In this document: positions 1 to 4,632 of the stretch, piece by piece
How the letters are laid out: every line of letters begins with the position of its first letter
Numbering within the stretch: the first letter of the stretch is position 1
DNA from: Candidatus Poribacteria bacterium
GTDB lineage: Bacteria; Poribacteria; WGA-4E; WGA-3G
NCBI GenBank assembly: GCA_028818995.1
Contig: JAPPMR010000960.1
Coordinates: 1 to 6,318, forward strand
DNA: 6,318 bases
Direction: 5' to 3'
Notes under the pieces: model-generated
The model's database searches: none
Told to the model about the DNA's origin: nothing
The model's input: the letters and a program-made list of their open reading frames with translations, nothing else
Program-made: the position numbers and the translations under genes

Positions 1-200
1 GTATTACTGCGAGCTGCCTACAACCCGGCAACACTTATGTAGAACGGATTCAGAACCACCCATTTCCCCCATCTGAACCGATGATGGAGGTTGACGAACT
101 TGCGAAAGCTGCTGTTCTCATGGCAACACTGCCACCCAATATCAATATGTTAGAGGCGACAGTTCTACCTGTGGGACAACTCTATGTTGGGCGTGGTTAA
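1..200 (+). CDS. Short-chain dehydrogenase/reductase (SDR), C-terminal 65 residues only
   Basis: The 3' end of a gene that begins before the window; the reading frame starts at base 3 and stops with TAA at 198-200. The visible 65 residues begin ITASCLQPGNTYVERI and end QLYVGRG. In classical SDR enzymes the 'PG' segment follows the last Rossmann-fold strand and is followed by a threonine-containing substrate/cofactor loop. The later stretch MMEVDELAKAAVLMATLP matches the usual 'pedvA.avlflaslP' helix, and EATVLPVGQ is the usual final strand. These enzymes are cytosolic NAD(P)-dependent oxidoreductases. The cofactor-binding and catalytic Tyr-x-x-x-Lys parts lie outside the window, so the substrate cannot be named. 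The next gene is on the same strand after 59 bases, so co-transcription is possible. Confidence 0.75.
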   Translation, partial: ITASCLQPGNTYVERIQNHPFPPSEPMMEVDELAKAAVLMATLPPNINMLEATVLPVGQLYVGRG

Positions 201-208
201 CGTTTAGC

Positions 209-226
209 AACTAAACCGGTTTTGTT
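209..226. promoter_or_regulatory. 18-base near-perfect palindrome between SDR and PhyH genes
   Basis: AACTAAACC is followed directly by GGTTTTGTT, giving an inverted repeat with a single T/T mismatch and no spacer, centred on CCGG. It sits just after the SDR stop codon and 33 bases before the PhyH start. A palindrome without a loop suits a dimeric DNA-binding protein better than an RNA terminator. The role is inferred from symmetry alone. Confidence 0.25.
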
Positions 227-259
227 AATGCTCTGTGTTGAAACGCATTGGAGAAAATC

Positions 260-1483
260 ATGAAGGTAAATCGAAACCAATTTATGGAAGAAGGATACCT
301 CGTTTTGCGGGAAGTAATCCCTCCAAACGAACTGGATGCGCTTCGGGAAAGTTACGAGCTAATGGTTTCACGACAGCGCGACATCTGGAAAAAAGAACGA
401 CAGCCTGATGATCCACCGGGAGGCGCTTGGGAGACTGCAGCACAACCGCGTTTGAATCTCGGACGTGAACCACTTGCTGGACTTGTTGATGAAAAAACAG
501 CGAGCGCAGTTGAAATTTGGGCACACGAAAACATGCAAGGTGTCAGTAGTGAATTACTCGGTGTTGAGGATGCTGGTGTTACTGAAATGATGCTCATGTG
601 TAATCCAGTAAGTGATCGCGGACCTGCCGCTTGGCATCGTGACCATCACCCGATTGATACGGCACCGCTACAAGGCTATCTTGATGATATTTTAGAAACG
701 GGTCCGCGCTACGTGCAGTGGAATCTTTCGCTTTACGATGACAGTGTGTTATGGGTTATTCCGGGTAGCCACCTGCGAGTGAATACAGAACAGGAAAACG
801 AACAATTGTTGGCAGATCCGCGACTGCCTTTGCCCAATGGAGTGCAAACACATCTCAATGCAGGTGACGGAGTGGTTTATATTTTGCCAATCTTACATTG
901 GGGAAGTAACTACAGTCAGAAAATGCGCCGCACGATACATGGCGGGTTTTCATACTTTACACACTACCCAAACCTTGATTACATGGAGTATCTGTCACCA
1001 CAAGTGCAAGAGATGTTTGATCGGTGGGATAAACGCAGTCACCAGATGCAAATGTGGACCGAATACGCACTTCAGTCTGTGATTGAAAAGAATGCCACCG
1101 CCTATCACACAGCACTTGAAAAGTTACATCCAGATAGAGATGAGAAAGGAAAATTGTTATCTACAGTCTTTTTATGTAAAGCTGCGTGTTTTGTTGCGCT
1201 GGCACATGGGTGTGAACTTGAAGACATCCCCGAAGATCTCCGAAACCGTGGAAAAGGTTTTCATTCCATCACGCTTAATTGGGGACCGCCCTTTGCCGAG
1301 GAACGTTTCACACAGGAGGAGGCGGTTGTCTTGTGGGAAAGGTTTAAGCCTCTTGACGCACTCCTGAAAACGGATGAAGAACATTTTTTACCCGGTTTCC
1401 AATCAGGACCAATGCGGTACTACTTTAATGAGATGCCACCGAATTATAGCGTTTCAGATTTCATTGCGAGTTGGCAAGAGTAG
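260..1483 (+). CDS. Phytanoyl-CoA dioxygenase (PhyH) family protein
   Basis: A 407-residue Fe(II)/2-oxoglutarate-dependent oxygenase-like protein, probably cytosolic because no signal peptide is seen. The start is taken as ATG at 260, since GGAG at 250-253 lies 6 bases upstream; the in-frame TTG at 248 overlaps this Shine-Dalgarno and is rejected. The N-terminus has the family's typical 'F.eeGYlvlr.vi...eld.lr' opening (residues 8-32). Putative iron ligands are the HxD pair in WHRDHH (H126, D128) and the distal His of LHWGSN (H213). The conserved PGSH is at 168-171 and the arginines of MRRTIHGG (R223/R224) are candidates for 2-oxoglutarate binding. The region beyond about residue 240 is poorly conserved and may be a lineage-specific helical tail. 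The substrate is unknown: the family covers phytanoyl-CoA, ectoine and many secondary metabolites. The gene ends convergently with the isomerase gene, 18 bases apart. Confidence 0.85.
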   Translation: MKVNRNQFMEEGYLVLREVIPPNELDALRESYELMVSRQRDIWKKERQPDDPPGGAWETAAQPRLNLGREPLAGLVDEKTASAVEIWAHENMQGVSSELLGVEDAGVTEMMLMCNPVSDRGPAAWHRDHHPIDTAPLQGYLDDILETGPRYVQWNLSLYDDSVLWVIPGSHLRVNTEQENEQLLADPRLPLPNGVQTHLNAGDGVVYILPILHWGSNYSQKMRRTIHGGFSYFTHYPNLDYMEYLSPQVQEMFDRWDKRSHQMQMWTEYALQSVIEKNATAYHTALEKLHPDRDEKGKLLSTVFLCKAACFVALAHGCELEDIPEDLRNRGKGFHSITLNWGPPFAEERFTQEEAVVLWERFKPLDALLKTDEEHFLPGFQSGPMRYYFNEMPPNYSVSDFIASWQE

Positions 1484-1501
1484 AAGTAATTCCGTTTCTC
1501 A

Positions 1502-2296
1502 CTACAGTCGCAAACCTAACATCCCGCTGAGATAGAAATATGCCTCTTCAGTATAGCGAGGTAGGTTTTCTGGGTCTTCTACCTCCAGTTCCAAAGTGAG
1601 ATCGCCTTGATAGTTGACTTCTTGAAGCGTCCCGATAATCTGCTGAAGGTTAAGTTCACCGCGCCCGATGCCGACAGATACAGCACCAATATGGTCTTTG
1701 AGATGCACTGCATAGATACGCGAACCAAACTGACGAATAGCGGCAAGCGTGTCTACCCCAGATGTATGGAAATGTCCTGTATCAATACAGACTCCTACCC
1801 GTTCATCAGGAATAGCATCCAACACTCGTTGAAAATCCTCAGGTTGTTCAAGGACATTTCCGTGATGCGGTTCAAGCGTCAATTTGATGTGACTTTCTGC
1901 TGGGATTCGTGCTAACACCTCGCGTACACATGAAATAACTCTGTCTAATGCACCATGTTCAGTTCTGCGTTGTGCGCCGCTGGTTGTCAGATGTGTTGCA
2001 TTGAGTTGTTCCGCGATGTCTACACACTTTGCTATTGCTTCAGCACGGGCTTCCACATCGGCATTATCGTTACCGCCCCAACCGGGAGGATAGAGTCCTG
2101 CACACTTCATACCGGATTTGTCAATTTCCTCTTTCATGCTATCTACGTCAAATGCGTGGGCAGCATCAACGCTCCAGATAAGCGGTCCGTGAATCTCCAT
2201 AGCGCGATAGCCAATCTTTGGCGCGTATTTCAAGGTTGCTGCTACTTCATCTTCAGCATAGCCTCGGTAGCAGATAGAGGCACAAACTATGTCCAT
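1502..2296 (-). CDS. Xylose isomerase-like TIM-barrel protein (sugar phosphate isomerase/epimerase family)
   Basis: A 264-residue protein of the AP endonuclease 2/xylose isomerase-like superfamily (AP_endonuc_2), which includes sugar epimerases, inosose dehydratases and hydroxypyruvate isomerases. The start ATG (2294-2296) is preceded on the minus strand by AAGGA (2303-2307) with 6 bases of spacing. Putative divalent-metal ligands are all present: E142 in LTLEPHHG, D172 and H175 in CIDTGHFH, H198 in AVHLKDH and E236 in LTLELE. GIGRGELN (209-216) is the usual loop before the last helices. The length is normal for the family and no signal peptide is seen, so the protein is probably a cytosolic metal-dependent isomerase or epimerase. 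The exact substrate cannot be deduced. It is transcribed divergently from the YjbQ gene and ends against the PhyH gene. Confidence 0.85.
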   Translation of the reverse strand: MDIVCASICYRGYAEDEVAATLKYAPKIGYRAMEIHGPLIWSVDAAHAFDVDSMKEEIDKSGMKCAGLYPPGWGGNDNADVEARAEAIAKCVDIAEQLNATHLTTSGAQRRTEHGALDRVISCVREVLARIPAESHIKLTLEPHHGNVLEQPEDFQRVLDAIPDERVGVCIDTGHFHTSGVDTLAAIRQFGSRIYAVHLKDHIGAVSVGIGRGELNLQQIIGTLQEVNYQGDLTLELEVEDPENLPRYTEEAYFYLSGMLGLRL

Positions 2297-2326
2297 AAAA
2301 ATTCCTTATTTTGCACAAGATGTGGT

Positions 2327-2332
2327 ATTATA
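2327..2332 (-). promoter_or_regulatory. Candidate -10 element of the TIM-barrel gene
   Basis: On the minus strand this reads TATAAT, a perfect match to the sigma70 -10 consensus, 30 bases before the ATG. No convincing -35 hexamer lies 16-18 bases upstream (TCTAAA is at the 17-base position). In AT-rich intergenic DNA a lone -10 hexamer is weak evidence. Confidence 0.3.
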
Positions 2333-2371
2333 AATTTCAAAATGGTAGATTTAGAATTATATATGCATTCT

Positions 2372-2407
2372 GTCCCAGCGAGGTTAGGAAACCTCGCCTA
2401 CCGGGAC
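2372..2407. repeat. Palindromic intergenic repeat (nested hairpin), possible core of a MITE/REP-like element
   Basis: An inner stem of 8 perfect base pairs, GCGAGGTT (2378-2385) with AACCTCGC (2390-2397), closes a 4-base AGGA loop. An outer 5-bp stem, GTCCC (2372-2376) with GGGAC (2403-2407), encloses it. The unpaired bases are A on the left and CTACC on the right, so the two arms read GTCCC-A-GCGAGGTT and GTCCCGGTAGGCGAGGTT. The GC-rich block stands out sharply from its AT-rich surroundings. Its design resembles mobile palindromic repeats scattered between genes. It lies between divergent genes, so a terminator role is unlikely. Further flanks ATGGTAGATTTA (2342-2353) and TAATTTACCAT (2428-2438) are roughly inverted and might mark the ends of a unit of about 97 bp. 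Confidence 0.65.
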
Positions 2408-2496
2408 GTAAATATCTATTCTTTTCATAATTTACCATAATTATTCAAAAGTGTAATTCAGAACTTGTTTACGACACAAAAATTGGAGCGACACAA

Positions 2497-2907
2497 ATGA
2501 TCCAGCAAATTGAAATCACTTTACCTGAATATCCACGCGGTTTCCACCTTATCACAGATGAAATTATGAAATCGCTTGGCGAGTTACCGAAAACAGGTAT
2601 TCTTCACCTTTTTATTAAGCATACATCCGCAGGATTAACCATCAATGAAAATGACGATCCAACGGTGCGTGAAGACTTTGCCAATAGTTTTGATCGTCTC
2701 GTAAAGGAGCGTGAACCTTTCTATAAACACACCATAGAAGGCGATGATGATATGCCTGCGCATATCAAAGCGTCGCTTGTTGGCTTTGCCGTATCTATCC
2801 CGATTACTGACCATCGCCTGAATTTAGGTATCTGGCAGGGTGTCTATCTGTGCGAATTCCGCAATCGGGGTGGAAGACGAAACCTAACAGCGACGCTTTA
2901 TTCATAG
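2497..2907 (+). CDS. yjbQ: YjbQ/UPF0047 family protein (secondary thiamine-phosphate synthase-type enzyme)
   Basis: A 136-residue single-domain protein of normal length for the family. The ATG is preceded by GGAG (2485-2488) with 8 bases of spacing. Family hallmarks occur in order: GILHLFIKHTSAGLTINEN (34-52), DPTVREDF (54-61), H78, EGDDDMPAHIK (81-91), LGIWQGVYLCEFR (110-122) and a final GGRR (125-128). The conserved His/Asp/Glu cluster (H42, H78, D83-D85, H89, E120) forms the putative metal site and active site of the family. Escherichia coli YjbQ has been reported to have a weak thiamine-phosphate synthase activity, hence the name 'secondary' enzyme; the physiological role remains unsettled. 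It is likely cytosolic. No thiamine gene is nearby, and it appears to be transcribed alone. Confidence 0.93.
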   Translation: MIQQIEITLPEYPRGFHLITDEIMKSLGELPKTGILHLFIKHTSAGLTINENDDPTVREDFANSFDRLVKEREPFYKHTIEGDDDMPAHIKASLVGFAVSIPITDHRLNLGIWQGVYLCEFRNRGGRRNLTATLYS

Positions 2908-2933
2908 TCCATTTGCCAGCGTTAGCAGATGGA
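2908..2933. terminator. Bidirectional hairpin terminator between convergent yjbQ and GH32 genes
   Basis: TCCATTTGC (2908-2916) pairs with GCAGATGGA (2925-2933), giving 9 pairs including one G-T, around an 8-base loop. The hairpin occupies exactly the whole gap between the yjbQ stop codon and the GH32 stop codon. Neither side has a clear T-run, so it is not a textbook intrinsic terminator, but position and symmetry suit a shared 3'-end structure for both transcripts. Confidence 0.6.
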
Positions 2934-4280
2934 TTATACCCAAGACGATTTGAGTTCATGCACTTTTAACGATACGAGTGTAGCTGAACCACCTTCCGCA
3001 TAAATCCCAATGTCCGCGTTTTCAAGGTCTGGAAGGAAATAGGAGGTCATTGAGAGTACTCCGGCATTACCGAATGCCTCTATAGAGATGCGATCAGCCA
3101 AAATCTGCAACTGGATTTTACCATCTTGTGGTGCAAGAGGACCACTCCTTTCAAGGAATGTCAGCTGCTTTTCAGTAACATCGTATCGCACATCTTGACC
3201 ACGAATATTGAAACCTACAGCAGAAGCATCATTCAGTTCTATCTCCGCACGAATGTCAAACAACTCGCCTGTTAACCCTGCAAGTAAATTTTCTTCAGGA
3301 TTAAGTGTGACGTTGCTCCAAGCATGCGTATAATCATGGATATTTTCGATTTCTGCCACAGGTTCGCGATACATACAGATACCTTCTGGTGTCGTCCGAA
3401 GTGTCAACACGCATGGAAAACTCATCTGTTGATTAAATGGCATCTCTGGTGGATTACTGCCATTCATCCATGCAATTTGGATACGGCGACCATCGGAATC
3501 CGGAATATCGCTCCATGTTTGCGCTGCGTAAAAGTTCGCGCCGTAGTCTGCCCGTTGGGATTCGCCATCTGGCATGAAAGTTGTGCCATCAAAATCACCG
3601 ACATAATATTTTCCACCGGCACCCCAGAAAACCCATTTGGTATTCTCAGGATCACCATCAACAGGAAGTTCAAAGATATCTGGGCATTCTCCATCTGGAA
3701 TCTTAATGTCGGAGAGGCGTTCCCACTCTTTTAGGTTTGTAGAGCCAAAAAAAGTGAAATCATTGCCATCAAGAAAAAGCGTCATCACCCATTTTTGCGT
3801 AGGTTCGTGCCAGATTACCTTCGGATCACGGTTGCTTGCAACAATATGTTCAATGACAGGATTGCCTTCATATTTTGTCCAACTCCGCCCGCGGTCGTTG
3901 CTATAGGCGATGCTTTGTGTAAACGGCACTTTCTCTGGGGCATGGCTACCAGCAGACGTATAAAAGACAACCAGCACTGCCTCGTCGCCTTCTTGGAAAC
4001 CTGCTGTATTGTTATAGTCCACAACACCGGAACCTGAGAAAATTGTGCCGAGTTCATCGGGATGAATTGCATGCGGCAGTTGTTTCCAATGAACAAGATC
4101 AGGGCTAACTGCATGCCCCCATGTCATATTGCCCCAATTGATGCCGAATGGATTGTGTTGAAAGAAGAGATGGTACTCTCCTTTGTAATAAATCAATCCG
4201 TTTGGGTCGTTGGTCCAGTTAGTTTTCGGTGTGAAGTGGAACTGTGGACGATACGTTTCCTTGTAAGCAGTTTGAATCAT
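2934..4280 (-). CDS. Glycoside hydrolase family 32 enzyme (beta-fructosidase: levanase/inulinase/invertase type)
   Basis: A 448-residue protein predicted to hydrolyse beta-fructofuranoside bonds in sucrose, levan or inulin. The start is ATG at 4278-4280, with AAAGGA (4288-4293) 7 bases upstream; an in-frame GTG 42 bases earlier (4322) lacks this support. The five-bladed propeller motifs are all present: WTNDPNG (22-28, nucleophile D25), FFQHNP (39-44), WGHAVSPDLVHW (54-65), FSGSGV (81-86), RDPKV (151-155, transition-state stabiliser D152) and ECPD (198-201, acid/base E198). The C-terminal beta-sandwich shows RISIEAFGNAGVLSMTSYF (397-415). There is no signal peptide, so the enzyme is probably cytosolic and would act on short imported fructosides. 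No transporter or fructokinase is adjacent. The stop is TAA. The gene has its own promoter (4373-4401). Confidence 0.93.
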   Translation of the reverse strand: MIQTAYKETYRPQFHFTPKTNWTNDPNGLIYYKGEYHLFFQHNPFGINWGNMTWGHAVSPDLVHWKQLPHAIHPDELGTIFSGSGVVDYNNTAGFQEGDEAVLVVFYTSAGSHAPEKVPFTQSIAYSNDRGRSWTKYEGNPVIEHIVASNRDPKVIWHEPTQKWVMTLFLDGNDFTFFGSTNLKEWERLSDIKIPDGECPDIFELPVDGDPENTKWVFWGAGGKYYVGDFDGTTFMPDGESQRADYGANFYAAQTWSDIPDSDGRRIQIAWMNGSNPPEMPFNQQMSFPCVLTLRTTPEGICMYREPVAEIENIHDYTHAWSNVTLNPEENLLAGLTGELFDIRAEIELNDASAVGFNIRGQDVRYDVTEKQLTFLERSGPLAPQDGKIQLQILADRISIEAFGNAGVLSMTSYFLPDLENADIGIYAEGGSATLVSLKVHELKSSWV

Positions 4281-4372
4281 TGTCTGTTCCTTTCTGATGT
4301 ATGTAGTGTGCCTCGTGGACACAAATAACGTAATGATTTATGTTCAATCTCTAATCTATTGCCTTAAGGGTG

Positions 4373-4401
4373 ATTCTATACATGTTTTTCTATTTTGTCA
4401 A
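4373..4401 (-). promoter_or_regulatory. Sigma70-type promoter of the GH32 gene
   Basis: On the minus strand, TTGACA (4396-4401, perfect -35 consensus) is followed by 17 bases and then TAGAAT (4373-4378, 5 of 6 matches to the -10 consensus). Transcription would start near 4366, at the CCTTAAGG palindrome, which could serve as part of an operator. This is the best promoter in the window. Confidence 0.7.
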
Positions 4402-4462
4402 GAATGCTTTGTTTAATATCAATGAACATTTTATTGTCTTAAAATTACAAATTTTTGTAGAA

Positions 4463-4485
4463 TTAGGCAACCGTTTTGCACCTAA
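4463..4485. repeat. Small imperfect hairpin in the divergent promoter region
   Basis: TTAGG-CAA (4463-4470) can pair with TTG (4476-4478) and, after a CA bulge, CCTAA (4481-4485), around a CCGTT loop: 8 base pairs in all. It lies upstream of both genes and is more GC-rich than its surroundings. It could be a remnant of a dispersed palindromic repeat or a regulator site. No other copy is present in the window. Confidence 0.3.
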
Positions 4486-4517
4486 CCCGCGTCACTATAT
4501 TGTAAATAAAAAGATAC

Positions 4518-4533
4518 CTCTTTTTTGAAAGAG
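4518..4533. other. Short perfect inverted repeat CTCTTT/AAAGAG
   Basis: CTCTTT (4518-4523) and AAAGAG (4528-4533) flank a 4-base TTTG spacer, about 50 bases upstream of the candidate -10 of the selenoprotein gene. It could be an operator for that promoter. At 6 bp it could also be chance in AT-rich DNA. Confidence 0.2.
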
Positions 4534-4584
4534 ATAATCTAAGTATTTCGCTTTTTCATTAACCTTTGGGCGAATCGTGAGATA

Positions 4585-4590
4585 TATAAT
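4585..4590 (+). promoter_or_regulatory. Candidate -10 element of the selenoprotein gene
   Basis: TATAAT, a perfect -10 hexamer, lies 42 bases before the ATG and would give a leader of about 35 bases carrying the AAGGAG ribosome binding site (4620-4625). No good -35 is found at 16-18 bases (ACCTTT is at the 17-base position), so the promoter may depend on an activator or be misassigned. Confidence 0.4.
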
Positions 4591-4632
4591 CTAAAATCAA
4601 ATCTTGATATGATAGAAATAAGGAGATTTTAA

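Larger units (their letters stand above)
4281..4632. other. 352-base divergent intergenic region with no gene
   Basis: This AT-rich stretch separates the GH32 gene (minus) from the selenoprotein gene (plus). It holds the ribosome binding sites and candidate promoters of both, a CCTTAAGG palindrome (4362-4369) at the predicted GH32 transcription start, and two small hairpins (4463-4485, 4518-4533). The GH32 leader would be about 85 bases long. No convincing protein-coding frame or tRNA-like fold was seen. Confidence 0.7.

Noticed and set aside
1479..1503. Weak hairpin (AGT-AGAA with TTCT-ACT) over the convergent ends of the PhyH and TIM-barrel genes
   Set aside because: Only 7 AT-rich pairs with a bulge and a 10-base loop, and no T-run. 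Too weak to call a terminator.
2372..2407. CRISPR repeat
   Set aside because: The palindrome occurs once, with no spacer-repeat periodicity and no cas genes in the window.
1955..2440. 161-codon plus-strand open frame overlapping the TIM-barrel gene and the repeat
   Set aside because: Cys/Phe-rich product with no motif. It is antisense to a well-supported enzyme and runs through the palindromic repeat.
3324..3734. 136-codon plus-strand open frame inside the GH32 gene
   Set aside because: Antisense shadow of the GH32 gene; the Trp/Cys/His-rich product has no family signature.
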